This document shows, in pieces, positions 33,774 through 42,189 of a stretch of 52,353 nucleotides of DNA. A program made the position numbers and the translations under genes. Position 1 is the stretch's first letter. Each line of letters opens with the position of its first letter. Source of the DNA: an uncultured bacterium. GTDB taxonomy: Bacteria; Bacillota; Clostridia; Oscillospirales; Oscillospiraceae. The notes beneath the pieces are model-generated. The model worked only from the letters and a program-made list of their open reading frames with translations. It was not told the DNA's origin and made no database searches. The DNA is taken from NCBI GenBank assembly GCA_948469375.1, contig CAOKLO010000021.1:1-52353 (forward strand), given 5' to 3'.

Positions 33774-33802
33774 ATTTTATCATAATAGTCCATATATCTC
33801 AA
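33774..33802 (-). promoter_or_regulatory. int promoter abutting the terminator
   Basis: On the minus strand TTGAGA (33797-33802) and TAAAAT (33774-33779) with a 17-nt spacer. The start point would be near 33767, inside the terminator stem, so its transcripts should escape termination. Confidence 0.55.
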
Positions 33803-33814
33803 TAGGAACTGGCG

Positions 33815-34021
33815 TTAGATCACTGTTTTTTTGCTAACAAACTCTTCAAATTCTTTTCGCTTGACCAATTTCTTTGTACCTACATAGAGCACAAAAGGAC
33901 AATTAGGCGTACGCAAGAGACTCTCAATCTTATTTATGCCGATATTACTATATTCTGCCGCTTCTCTAATTGTAAGCGTCATTTTCAAATGGATGGGAAC
34001 CTTTTCAGCCTCTATAGCCAC
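33815..34021 (-). CDS. xis: excisionase, Tn916 Xis-like
   Basis: A 68-aa winged-helix protein (MTLTIREAAEYSNIGINKIESLL, then LYVGTKKLVKRKEFEEFV) of the Tn916 Xis type. It bends the element ends and steers Int towards excision. It starts at GTG, 8 nt after GGGAGG; an overlapping ATG is out of frame and stops after three codons. A long gene-free region lies just upstream and may regulate it. Confidence 0.85.
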   Translation of the reverse strand: MAIEAEKVPIHLKMTLTIREAAEYSNIGINKIESLLRTPNCPFVLYVGTKKLVKRKEFEEFVSKKTVI

Positions 34022-34059
34022 ATTATGGTCCTCCCTTTATAGTTGATTTCAAAATAATT

Positions 34060-34440
34060 ATAGAACGTGAGTAGCAGGTGGCAGTTGGCTGGACTGCTCC
34101 ACGGGCCTTACCCCCAGGGCTTTACTGGTATCTCCCACAGCCTGCGACGGATTGGTTACCGCTCGGACCATGGCCAAGACAGCGTATCATGATTAAACAT
34201 GTGGGTCATCGCCCTAAGTCGCCACAACTTATTTGTGTGCAATGTGCGGCTCACCCGTAACCTCCTCTCTTAGATTGGGATCATGGCCTGCTCCATTCAC
34301 ACGGCTTTCCCTCCACAGGACCACATGCCTAACGTACCTGCTATCTCTATGAGGGCCAAAGCCCTATTTATCAAGGTGCAGACGATGCCTTCCCAAAGGC
34401 TTTTCACGCCTTTTCATCCCCTTCCCCGAAAAATGTAACG
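34060..34440. ncRNA. possible structured RNA region next to xis
   Basis: About 380 nt without a credible gene on either strand, unlike the tightly packed neighbours. Local hairpins include AGGGC-CAAA-GCCCT (about 34353-34366) and GCCTT-CCC-AAAGGC (about 34387-34400). A distant complementary pair, TAGCAGGT (34072-34079) and ACCTGCTA (34336-34343), extendable by wobble pairs, would close a domain of about 270 nt. A strong hairpin (34457-34496) lies at the right end. Read rightwards this resembles an RNA ending in a terminator; read leftwards it would be a leader to xis. Transfer origin is another possibility. I do not recognise any known RNA family. Confidence 0.35.
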
Positions 34441-34456
34441 GCTTTTGCCCACAGGC

Positions 34457-34496
34457 GAAAAATTCCGGCCCATTTATATAAATGAGCCGGAATTTT
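34457..34496. terminator. 40-nt near-perfect palindrome
   Basis: GAAAATTCCGGC and its complement flank an AT-rich centre, with only one mismatched pair in 40 nt. A and T runs on the two sides make it a plausible terminator in both directions. The stretch 34497-34683 is AT-rich with no gene. Confidence 0.6.
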
Positions 34497-34683
34497 CCAT
34501 TTTGGTGCCAAAATCATTAATATTTACATAACCATTATAGGTTTTGTACGTTCGAAATATCAGGAGATCTTTTAAAGTATTTTGTTGCAAAATGGGTGGA
34601 AAAGCAGAGCATATTAATAGATAATTTGATATTATCCTGCAAAGTAGGGATTGAAAGCCTCTATCTCAGCTTTATCGCCTTGC

Positions 34684-34742
34684 AATCATAACAAAGGCCG
34701 CACAATCTCGATTTAAGAGACTGTGCGGCCTTTGTTATGATT
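34684..34742 (-). terminator. long terminator of the parMR-type operon
   Basis: Twenty-six-nt arms (34684-34709 and 34717-34742) with a short loop; the stem overlaps the parR-like stop codon at 34735. Confidence 0.75.
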
Positions 34743-35124
34743 GGTCAAATAACTTGAGACTTTCGACCATAGCATCAATATCCCGTTCGCTGGGGCCAGG
34801 CGGTATTTCCGAAAACTGACCGTCTTCTGTGGGAACCACGGCCTTCCCTTCCATAAACTCACTCATAGAGGTTTTTACCATGTCCCGAACCATTGCCAAT
34901 AACTGCTCTTTGGTATGAAGAGGCTGGTAGGTGATTTTAATCTTTGAACCGGGCATCTCCATCTCAGGATGGCGTTCCAGATAATCTACAACAGCCATGA
35001 CGATGAAGTCGCTCTTTTTATTCCCCATCCGTTCTAAAAGGGAGCCTACTCGGGACTTCTCCTCTGTGTCAGCACGCCACTGGAGGGAAAATCGGAACCT
35101 ATCATCCCTGCGCAAAGCCTTCAC
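34735..35124 (-). CDS. ParR-like partition adaptor protein
   Basis: A 129-aa protein encoded directly after the ParM-like gene and overlapping it by 23 nt. The N-terminus (RRDDRFRFSLQWRADTEEKSRVGSLLERMGNKKSDFIVMAVVDYLERHP) fits a ribbon-helix-helix fold, as in plasmid StbB/ParR proteins that bind the centromere and cap the actin filament. The C-terminal half is acidic and probably contacts the filament. It starts at GTG. Assignment rests mainly on gene order and the RHH-like start. Confidence 0.7.
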   Translation of the reverse strand: MKALRRDDRFRFSLQWRADTEEKSRVGSLLERMGNKKSDFIVMAVVDYLERHPEMEMPGSKIKITYQPLHTKEQLLAMVRDMVKTSMSEFMEGKAVVPTEDGQFSEIPPGPSERDIDAMVESLKLFDQS

Positions 35125-36043
35125 CGACCTTTTGGGCCTGCATTTGGCGTAGCTGGGCGGTAGCTAACATCCCAAATCCCACAGCATTGGCCTTTGGGTC
35201 TGCAACAAATTCAGCCTTTGCCACCTGAGAAGACGTTTCAATAAAGGGTCGGAACAGCGCTGCCCCACCGCCAGTGAAGATGGCAGGGGTAGCCCGCAGA
35301 TCCACCTGAAGCTCACGGAGCTTATCCAGAATACCAGCCGCATAGCTTTTTACGGTGGTGCGGATGGTTCCCTGCACGTCATTGGGAAGGATCGTAGGTC
35401 GGCCTTGAATCACATCAGCGATGTGGTCGTCGTCGATCTTGATATCGTGAAGGGCACTGACCCGGCCAATGATTCCATTAGCCATAGGGATAGCGCCCAT
35501 CTCCAGGCTGCGGCAAAACTGCATATCTGGCTGAACACCTCGCAACAGCAGTACGTCGGTAGTAAACCCACCAATATCCACAACGAAGGTACGGGGGTTC
35601 TTTTGAATAATCTGGGCCTGCGGAACCACGGCAGCGTAGGCTTGGGGATAAACCAGCACCTGTCGGATCATTAAACTGATCGGAGAATCGTTGAACTTGA
35701 ACTGCACAATGCCTCGCTTGAAATAATCCGCAAAACGATTGCGTAACTCATAGTGCTCCGGTGGTAAGCCGATGGCCAGTTCTGCCTCAACCATAGGCTG
35801 CAGTGCGTCTCGCTGGCGCAGCTCCTTAGCAATGGCAAACAGGCTAAGGACGAAAAATCTCTCGTCCTTGGTCTTGTCCCGCATGTAGGGGATGCGCTCA
35901 CCGGACAGTGTCCAGAATGTACCGCCGAACTCCAGTACATCTGTCTCCACCGGAGGCTTTACCGGGTAATCTGTTAAACCAGAGGTGAAAACAAAGCTTG
36001 GGGTTTTGATGGCCGAATTGCCATGGTCAATCGCAAATAGCAT
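35102..36043 (-). CDS. ParM/StbA-like actin-fold partition ATPase
   Basis: A 313-aa actin-like protein. Phosphate 1 is AIDHGNSAIKTP, phosphate 2 is VVDIGGFTTDVLLLRG and the adenosine motif is PAIFTGGGAALFRPF, in the ALP/ParM order. Such filaments push DNA copies apart before division. On an integrative element it would stabilise the excised circle or replicating form. ATG 36043 is chosen because AGGAG lies 8 nt before it; the GTG three codons earlier falls inside that ribosome site. Its promoter is at 36074-36102. Confidence 0.85.
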   Translation of the reverse strand: MLFAIDHGNSAIKTPSFVFTSGLTDYPVKPPVETDVLEFGGTFWTLSGERIPYMRDKTKDERFFVLSLFAIAKELRQRDALQPMVEAELAIGLPPEHYELRNRFADYFKRGIVQFKFNDSPISLMIRQVLVYPQAYAAVVPQAQIIQKNPRTFVVDIGGFTTDVLLLRGVQPDMQFCRSLEMGAIPMANGIIGRVSALHDIKIDDDHIADVIQGRPTILPNDVQGTIRTTVKSYAAGILDKLRELQVDLRATPAIFTGGGAALFRPFIETSSQVAKAEFVADPKANAVGFGMLATAQLRQMQAQKVGEGFAQG

Positions 36044-36073
36044 AATGGTCACTCCTATTCATTCAGATATTTT

Positions 36074-36102
36074 ATTACACGGATACCAATACGTATTTGC
36101 AA
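36074..36102 (-). promoter_or_regulatory. promoter of the parM-like operon
   Basis: On the minus strand TTGCAA (36097-36102) and TGTAAT (36074-36079) with a 17-nt spacer. No clear iterated centromere repeats are seen around it. Confidence 0.55.
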
Positions 36103-36228
36103 CGAAAATGAGTATGTTGAATTGAAAAGTTCTTACATCCTTCTGTCCTGAGAAATGAGTCTTGAGCACTCTTTTGTAATCCTCAGCGTACAGTTCCACC
36201 GCGAAAACCGAGCAGAAGGAGAACCACC

Positions 36229-36540
36229 CTATTTCTTCACGAGACTCTTTACGATAGCCGTTATATTTTTCAACTGTTCACTATCCAACTGCTTGAGGTA
36301 TCCAATCAAATCTTTTAAGCGAGCTGGGTCTTCGGAATCATCATCGAAAAAATCCGCTGGTGTAATGCCTAAATAGTCGCAAATATAAAAAATCCCTGCG
36401 AGTGAGGGCATTGATTTTCCGGTTTCAATGTTATTGATATAACCTGGATTCTGTCCTATTGATAAGCTCATATCACGGGCAGAAACCCCTTTTTTCTCCC
36501 GCAGTTTTGCAAGTCGAAGCGAAAAGGCTTGTTCATCCAT
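36229..36540 (-). CDS. Xre-family regulator of the integrative element
   Basis: A 103-aa protein. The HTH_3 domain (LRLAKLREKKGVSARDMSLSIGQNPGYINNIETGKSMPSLAGIFYICDYLGITPADFF) fills residues 6-68 and a short helical tail follows. It is a likely repressor of element genes. ATG 36540 begins the conserved part and follows AAGGTGG; the longer upstream frame is unsupported. It is read away from the SLOG gene. Confidence 0.8.
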   Translation of the reverse strand: MDEQAFSLRLAKLREKKGVSARDMSLSIGQNPGYINNIETGKSMPSLAGIFYICDYLGITPADFFDDDSEDPARLKDLIGYLKQLDSEQLKNITAIVKSLVKK

Positions 36541-36665
36541 CGTTCTCACCACCTTCTGCCATATTGTAGCCCACATATTTATAATTTTCTTGGCTTGCAG
36601 CCCATTCTTGTGATAATATATGGGTTTATAGGCTATACAGCAAATAATATAGGGGGTTACAGACG

Positions 36666-37154
36666 ATGAAACTAAAAACATGTTGCTTTACAGGGCATCG
36701 GCAGCTACCGAATAAAGATCAAAATCAGATTGCTCGAAAATTAGAATCTTCGATTGAGTTGCTCATACAATCTGGTTATCTTTATTTTGGCGCAGGGGGC
36801 GCTTTGGGCTTTGACACACTTGCCGCAAAAACAATCCTACAGTTACAAGAGAGATATCCACAAATACGGTTAATTCTTGTGCTGCCATGCATATCTCAGG
36901 CGAATCTCTGGCCAGCAGCAGACATAGCGGTCTATCAGAAAATTATGGAGCAGGCAAACAAAGTTGTTTATATTTCTCAAAAATACACCCCAGACTGTAT
37001 GCTTAGGCGTAACCGTCATCTTGTAGATTATAGCAGTGTCTGTATCTGCTATCTGAATAAGACGACTGGCGGCACCGCCTATACAGTTAAATATGCTCAA
37101 AAATGTGGACTGCAGATTATTAATATTGCAGAGGGGCTCTCGATGGAAACTTAA
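36666..37154 (+). CDS. SLOG-fold protein, YspA/DUF1273-like
   Basis: A 162-aa Rossmann-like protein: CCFTGHRQLP at the start, YFGAGGALGFDTLAA (nucleotide-binding GxGG loop), LILVLPC and a CYLNKTTGGTAYTVKYA block. These fit SLOG proteins of the YspA/DUF1273 group, thought to sense nucleotide-derived ligands and often found on mobile elements and in defence loci. It is the only rightward gene of the element. ATG follows AGGGGG. Confidence 0.75.
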   Translation: MKLKTCCFTGHRQLPNKDQNQIARKLESSIELLIQSGYLYFGAGGALGFDTLAAKTILQLQERYPQIRLILVLPCISQANLWPAADIAVYQKIMEQANKVVYISQKYTPDCMLRRNRHLVDYSSVCICYLNKTTGGTAYTVKYAQKCGLQIINIAEGLSMET

Positions 37155-37159
37155 CAGCA

Positions 37160-37198
37160 GCAAAAGAGCGAGACAGCACAGCTGCCCCGCTCTTTTGC
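37160..37198. terminator. terminator between convergent genes
   Basis: GCAAAAGAGCG and its exact complement (37188-37198) flank a 17-nt loop; the A and T runs make it useful in both directions. Confidence 0.7.
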
Positions 37199-37212
37199 GT
37201 AGTAAGATACTG

Positions 37213-38316
37213 TTAGTCCAGATGGTGCTTCATCATAAAAAACTCCCAGATATAGTCATCCATGCCATTGTATTCTGGCGACCACAGGTAGGTGCCAAAG
37301 GTCAGTGGCAGCCCACCCAAGAGTTGTATCAACTTACTGTAAGCAGCTTCCACATGCCAGTTCTTCAAATAATCCATATCAAAGCAGGTCATCACATGGC
37401 GAACTCCCAGCTCCGTCAGCTCGTTCAGGGCCTTCTCCAGATAGTGGAGTGAGGTAACCCCGGGAATAGCCAAAACAGTCTGCCCAGTGAAGAAATGGAC
37501 GATATCCGCTTTCATATACCCTTCAATCAAATAAACACATTCTTGAACAGGGCCAGCCATATGGCACCAGTTTTCAGCCCCCACACCATCCTTTTTGTCT
37601 ATGCTGGAAAAAGTGAGGAATTTTCCGCCTTTACTCATTTTTTTGTCCAAACGGATATGAATACTTTGGATTCGGCCAAGTCGGTCACGACAAGGGATCA
37701 TGATGCCCCGCAGGTAAATAGCCATTGTCCAACGTCCATCCCCATCCCGGTAAAAGCCGGGGACTCCAAACAGCTCATGTCCCTCCATAATCAGTTCCTT
37801 TGCTAACGCATGAAACCCTACAAGTGGTGTTGTTCGATATCCCAGCCGGTCAATCTCTTGATTGGTCAGGCCACGCCCCCGCAGATTGTCCCTATGATCC
37901 GAAGCCAATGTTAATTTGCTGAGGAGCGCCCGGTAAACACGATCTCTCGTTTCGATATTGACCAGTGGGGCTTGGGGTATCTCTGCCGGTCCTGACCTGG
38001 GTTGTACTCGCTTCCGGCCTCTTGCTTTACCAGAGTAGCTGCTTTCTTTACCACCCAACCGCTCCGTCAAATCTTGATGTACTTTATCCCGCGGCACGCC
38101 AGTATAGTAAGCATAGAGATCAAAAACTCCACCCTCAAACTGACCACATTTGGGACAGCGGAACACATTGCGCTTGAGGTTGATATTTAGATGCCGCTTT
38201 CTTGATCCGACATGGTCACAAACTGGGCAGGGGATATTATAGGAACTCCGGTCCATAGGCGGCTGTGGAATTGGCAGGAGCGGCAGGATATCGTTCATTT
38301 GATAGCGCAGTTCCAT
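37213..38316 (-). CDS. DUF3854 / toprim primase-like protein
   Basis: A 367-aa protein. Residues 25-70 hold a CHC2-like zinc finger (CPVCDHVG, then RCPKCGQFEGG). The middle carries a GIMIPCRDRLGRIQSIHIRLD block. A TOPRIM-like DUF3854 domain follows (YLIEGYMKADIVHF, AIPGVTSLH, MTCFDMDYLKN). Such proteins are thought to prime replication of mobile DNA. ATG 38316 sits 7 nt after AAAGGGGGTG. It ends the long leftward operon. Confidence 0.75.
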   Translation of the reverse strand: MELRYQMNDILPLLPIPQPPMDRSSYNIPCPVCDHVGSRKRHLNINLKRNVFRCPKCGQFEGGVFDLYAYYTGVPRDKVHQDLTERLGGKESSYSGKARGRKRVQPRSGPAEIPQAPLVNIETRDRVYRALLSKLTLASDHRDNLRGRGLTNQEIDRLGYRTTPLVGFHALAKELIMEGHELFGVPGFYRDGDGRWTMAIYLRGIMIPCRDRLGRIQSIHIRLDKKMSKGGKFLTFSSIDKKDGVGAENWCHMAGPVQECVYLIEGYMKADIVHFFTGQTVLAIPGVTSLHYLEKALNELTELGVRHVMTCFDMDYLKNWHVEAAYSKLIQLLGGLPLTFGTYLWSPEYNGMDDYIWEFFMMKHHLD

Positions 38317-38379
38317 TACCACTCACCCCCTTTCCTCGGTGTCCTGTGTGGCGTCGCCCCGTTTTTTATATTCTTCATT

Positions 38380-38715
38380 TCATGATAAGGGTTCTGTTTC
38401 CCGAAAAACCGCAGTATAGATATCCGTTTCATCACAGCTTTCCTTTGTCAATTCCAGCAGCGAAAAGCAGCGTCCATACTCCTGAAAACTCTCAGTGGAG
38501 ATGCGGTCCGGGGTATCTTCCGGGGACAGGCAGTAGACCTTACAGATTTGGAGCTGGTCAAAACTGCCAACAGTATAGGACTCCACATAGTCCGGAGTGT
38601 AGTAGGCCCCTGGTCGTGGATCAGGTTTGCACACAGAAATAGCTACCCACAGCCAGAAACCAATAACACCTGCAATGCCCAGGGCACAGGAAATTGAGCG
38701 CACAGTTTGTTTCAT
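38380..38715 (-). CDS. small membrane-anchored protein, unknown
   Basis: A 111-aa protein with one N-terminal helix (residues 9-29, LGIAGVIGFWLWVAISV) and a short polar domain outside. No recognised family. ATG 38715 follows AAAGGAC. It lies between the annealase-like gene (47 nt upstream) and the primase-like gene in the same operon. Confidence 0.55.
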   Translation of the reverse strand: MKQTVRSISCALGIAGVIGFWLWVAISVCKPDPRPGAYYTPDYVESYTVGSFDQLQICKVYCLSPEDTPDRISTESFQEYGRCFSLLELTKESCDETDIYTAVFRETEPLS

Positions 38716-38762
38716 AGCTTGTCCTTTCCGGGGGCCGGCGCAAAACCGGCCCCCTTGTTTGT

Positions 38763-39521
38763 TCAAGCGGTAGCCTTGACCGCCTCGTCACAGATCAGCT
38801 TGGCCGCAGCTACAATTTCAGCGTTGCCGGTAAACTTGGTGGCCACCCAATGCAGCGCTTTGGGGTCGATCTGTAAGACTTCTCCCAGCGTCTTGCCGTT
38901 GTACTTGGCAATTGGGCAGGCAACCTTCAGCGCCTTTTCAAAAGGCGTCAGTTCGGGTTCTCTCGGCTTGGCTGCCGGGGCTGCCTGGACCGCAGGCGCG
39001 TCGGACACCGGAGACGGTACGCTCCCAGCAGAGGCGTCTGCGGGGTCACCACTCCACATGATACTGCCCAGCTCATCTACGACCGGTGCGTCAAAGGAGT
39101 CACCAGCGGCTCCAAACTGGAGCCCAAATCCAGCGTTGCGCAGGGCAATGCCCACTGCGGCAGTCTGCGCCCACTCCCGGGGAGATACGGTGGGCTTATC
39201 CAGCAGATAGCCTCTGGAGGCTGTGGCCTCGGCCAGGAACTGTTCCACCGGTGCGGAATAATGGGGATAGATCCGAGCCGTAGCAACAAAGCAGTCCTTC
39301 CCCGCTGTGACAGAAACTGCGATACGCCCCTCGGGGTACTTCAGCCGGAACCAGCCAATCTGGACCATGACCGGAAGCCGCAGTCTCTTTTCGCCGCCGT
39401 TGGGGCTGTTCAGATCGGTATACTCCACCGCCAGTGCAGAGGGGTCGAACCCTTCCACGGCGTTAATTTTCTGCAGGGCCTCCATAGCCATCTGCTTCGC
39501 TTGGGTATTTTCCATAGTCAT
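38763..39521 (-). CDS. possible single-strand annealing protein
   Basis: A 252-aa protein of uncertain family. Residues 45-140 show RLPVMVQIGWFRLKYPEGRIAVSV, TARIYPHYSAPVEQFLAEATASRG and EWAQTAAVGIALRNAGFGLQFG, a pattern like the core of Erf/Rad52-type phage annealing proteins (A-x-T-x-A-x-x-R-A-L...G). A Pro/Ala linker leads to a small C-terminal domain (YNGKTLGEVLQIDPKALHWVATKF) like those at the end of ExoX-type nucleases. The same operon encodes a YqaJ-type exonuclease, the usual partner. Its ATG overlaps the previous stop. Confidence 0.5.
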   Translation of the reverse strand: MTMENTQAKQMAMEALQKINAVEGFDPSALAVEYTDLNSPNGGEKRLRLPVMVQIGWFRLKYPEGRIAVSVTAGKDCFVATARIYPHYSAPVEQFLAEATASRGYLLDKPTVSPREWAQTAAVGIALRNAGFGLQFGAAGDSFDAPVVDELGSIMWSGDPADASAGSVPSPVSDAPAVQAAPAAKPREPELTPFEKALKVACPIAKYNGKTLGEVLQIDPKALHWVATKFTGNAEIVAAAKLICDEAVKATA

Positions 39522-39985
39522 GACGCAGGCACCTCCTTCTTTTTAATGGGCACAAATGTATTTCGGAACTGAAGCCAAGCGGGAAGCAGCGTCTGGATCA
39601 CCTTGCCGATCTCGTGACTGTAGCTATCCGGGGCGGACGGTGAAAAACTGGAAAACCGCTTGCGGTAATCTTCGATCACCCTCCCTAGGTTATTCTGGGC
39701 AGCGTCCCGCTCCTTCTGGGTATCAGGCCCTCTGTTGGGACCGTAGCGGCGCTCCAAGGCGAGGCACTGCACGTAGGCATCCAGCATCTTATAGTGTCCC
39801 AGCAAAAACTGGGTCTCCATGGTGACCGGAGCCGTCCTGCAGAACATCTGGCAGGTTTCCAGCACACCGATCCGATACACAATCTCACCGTGCCGCCAGA
39901 TAACGTCAGCCGGAACGCCGCCCTTGGCAATGCGCTGATCCATCTCGCTGCGGAGGTTATAGAGGTTTTCAAGAACAGTTGCCAT
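39518..39985 (-). CDS. conserved element protein, unknown
   Basis: A 155-aa mostly helical protein with no recognised family (MATVLENLYNLRSEMDQRIAKGG at the start). ATG 39985 follows GAAGGGAG. It lies between RecD2 and the annealase-like protein, coupled to the latter by an ATGA overlap, so a role in element recombination or replication is possible but not shown. Confidence 0.55.
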   Translation of the reverse strand: MATVLENLYNLRSEMDQRIAKGGVPADVIWRHGEIVYRIGVLETCQMFCRTAPVTMETQFLLGHYKMLDAYVQCLALERRYGPNRGPDTQKERDAAQNNLGRVIEDYRKRFSSFSPSAPDSYSHEIGKVIQTLLPAWLQFRNTFVPIKKKEVPAS

Positions 39986-39999
39986 ATTTTCTTCTCCCT

Positions 40000-42180
40000 T
40001 CACGATTTTGCTGTTTCGGTAATACGGGAAGCCAGCATGGTGTTGCGTCTCTCTGTATCCGTCGTCTGGATAGCCTGGATAACCGCTTGCCAGTCGCCAA
40101 CAATCTGCGCTCTGCGCTTGGCGCGAGTAAGCCCGGTATAGACCAGAGGACGCTTGAGCATACGTCCATGGCAATTCTGGATGCTGAGCAGTACAGAGTC
40201 GTACTGGCCGCCCTGGGATTTATGGATCGTGGTAGCATAGGCAAGGTCAAGGTGGCTCAAACTCTCCTTATCCTCATAGGATACAATGCGGTCATCATGG
40301 AAGTCCACTTCTACCAGGAAGCTATCGCCGTCCCGCTCAATTTTGCGGATATAGCCGATGTCGCCGTTGCTGACCTCATCCCGATTCTTGGTCTGCATGA
40401 CCTTATCCCCTAGACGGAAGATGCGCTGGGCCAAAGCAAGTTCAGGCTTGTTCAGGCCAGGCGGATTGACCAGGGCACGCAACCGTTCATTCATACTTCG
40501 TACGCCGGTCTCAGTCTTGGCCCGGAACGGGGTAAGCAACGCCACATTGTCCACGCCATATTGTGCCACCTCCTGCATATACAGCCGCTCCAGCCATTGG
40601 GCGGACTGCTGAATATCGGCGGAACTCCAGAATTGGAAGTCCCCATCAAACTGGAGACTTGCATTGCCGTGGCGGATACGCTGGGCGTTTTCGGCGATCA
40701 TGCTACCCTCACTCTGGCGAAACACCTTGTCCAACATGACCATCGGGATCCTGCCGCAGCGCAGCATTTCACTGAGTACCGCGCCCGGCCCTACGGATGG
40801 AAGCTGGTCGGCGTCCCCTACCAGCACCAGCCGGCACATCGGCGGCAGTGCATGGAATAGATACCAGGTCATGGCCATATCCAGCATACTCACCTCGTCT
40901 ACCAGTACCAGATCGGCGTTCACCAGTTCTGGCATGGTCAGGGTGTTGGTCTCACCGGCGGTCAGGTTCAGCGCCTTATGGACGGTGCAGGCGGGCAGTC
41001 CGGTGCTCTGCTCCAGCCTCCGCGCCGCACGGCCCGTTGGCGCACAGCAGATGATGTCCGCATCTGGAAACGCTTTGCGGTAGATGTTTAGAAACACGCG
41101 CTGGATAGATGTTTTGCCGGTACCAGGGCCGCCGGAGATAATACAGAGAGGTGATGCTAGGGCGGTCTTAACCGCCTGCCGCTGTTCCGCTGCCAAAACA
41201 AACCCCAGTTCCTCCTGCTGCTGATCAATCTCGTCATCCAGGTCCCCAATATAGGGCAGGCTGCCCCGTTGGAGCATCTCTCGAACGCATTGGGCGGTGC
41301 CATTCTCGGCTTCGACCATGATGGGCCGGTAAACGTGGCTCTGATACAGAGCCAGCCGATCCGCCTTCAGCATCTCAAAAGCCTCGTTGGCAACAGCTAT
41401 GCGGTTCAGACCCGGCGTGCGCAGCAGTTCCACCGCCTGCCGGACAAAGTGCTCTTTGTGCAGGCACAGATGTCCCTTTTGCTCAGCAACTTCCAGTGTA
41501 TGGAGCAGTCCGGCAGCGACGCGCTCAGGGGCTGTCCTGGGAATACCCTGACGTTCCGCCAATCGGTCTGCCACCTCAAATGACAGCAGCCCTTGTTCAA
41601 ACACCTCATAGGGACGCTCTTTCAGCAACTCCTCCGCCCTGATACCCAACTCCTTTTGCATACGAACGGCTTGCCCAGCGTTGACATCCAATGGTGCCAG
41701 CATGGTGATGATCCGCCGGGCGCTTCGAGTCTCCAAGTATGAGTCTCGAAGCTGTTCACAGTGCTTACTACTGATGCCGGGCACCTCACGGATGCGGTCC
41801 GGGTCATTGTCCAAAACTGTCAGGGTATCGTCCCCAAAGGTATTGTAAATACGCTCGGCCAGCCTCTTGCTAATACCACGGATCAGGCCGGAGGAGAGAT
41901 AGGTAACGATCCCATTCTTGCCGGGTTCAATAATCTCCTCGTAGGACTCCATCATAAACTGAAGCCCATATTTGGCGTCCTTTCTCCATCTGCCAACCAT
42001 GTCCACCTTCATCCGCTCCATGATGGGCAGGTAGTAGCCCACTACCGTGATGCTGTTCAGCTTATTTCCCTGTCCATCCAGTACAGTCTCACAGGGCGCA
42101 TAGAGCGCCACGGTGTAGCTGCCCTTCTGGGCATTCTCAACACTCTTGGGGTAGATCAGTCTGAAAAATTTACACTTCAT
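40000..42180 (-). CDS. RecD2-like DNA helicase
   Basis: A 726-aa SF1B helicase. The N-terminal OB and helix-hairpin-helix part (1-330, with REVPGIS and LERPYE-type repeats) is typical of RecD2 and distinct from RecBCD RecD. Motor motifs: Walker A GGPGTGKTS (350-358), Walker B VDEVSMLD (427-434), GDADQLPSVGPG, QNAQRIR-type motif IV and the C-terminal YATTIHKSQGGQYD and YTGLTRAKRRA. It would unwind DNA 5' to 3' during replication or repair of the element. ATG follows AGGAGGG. Confidence 0.9.
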   Translation of the reverse strand: MKCKFFRLIYPKSVENAQKGSYTVALYAPCETVLDGQGNKLNSITVVGYYLPIMERMKVDMVGRWRKDAKYGLQFMMESYEEIIEPGKNGIVTYLSSGLIRGISKRLAERIYNTFGDDTLTVLDNDPDRIREVPGISSKHCEQLRDSYLETRSARRIITMLAPLDVNAGQAVRMQKELGIRAEELLKERPYEVFEQGLLSFEVADRLAERQGIPRTAPERVAAGLLHTLEVAEQKGHLCLHKEHFVRQAVELLRTPGLNRIAVANEAFEMLKADRLALYQSHVYRPIMVEAENGTAQCVREMLQRGSLPYIGDLDDEIDQQQEELGFVLAAEQRQAVKTALASPLCIISGGPGTGKTSIQRVFLNIYRKAFPDADIICCAPTGRAARRLEQSTGLPACTVHKALNLTAGETNTLTMPELVNADLVLVDEVSMLDMAMTWYLFHALPPMCRLVLVGDADQLPSVGPGAVLSEMLRCGRIPMVMLDKVFRQSEGSMIAENAQRIRHGNASLQFDGDFQFWSSADIQQSAQWLERLYMQEVAQYGVDNVALLTPFRAKTETGVRSMNERLRALVNPPGLNKPELALAQRIFRLGDKVMQTKNRDEVSNGDIGYIRKIERDGDSFLVEVDFHDDRIVSYEDKESLSHLDLAYATTIHKSQGGQYDSVLLSIQNCHGRMLKRPLVYTGLTRAKRRAQIVGDWQAVIQAIQTTDTERRNTMLASRITETAKS

Positions 42181-42189
42181 CTCACCCTC

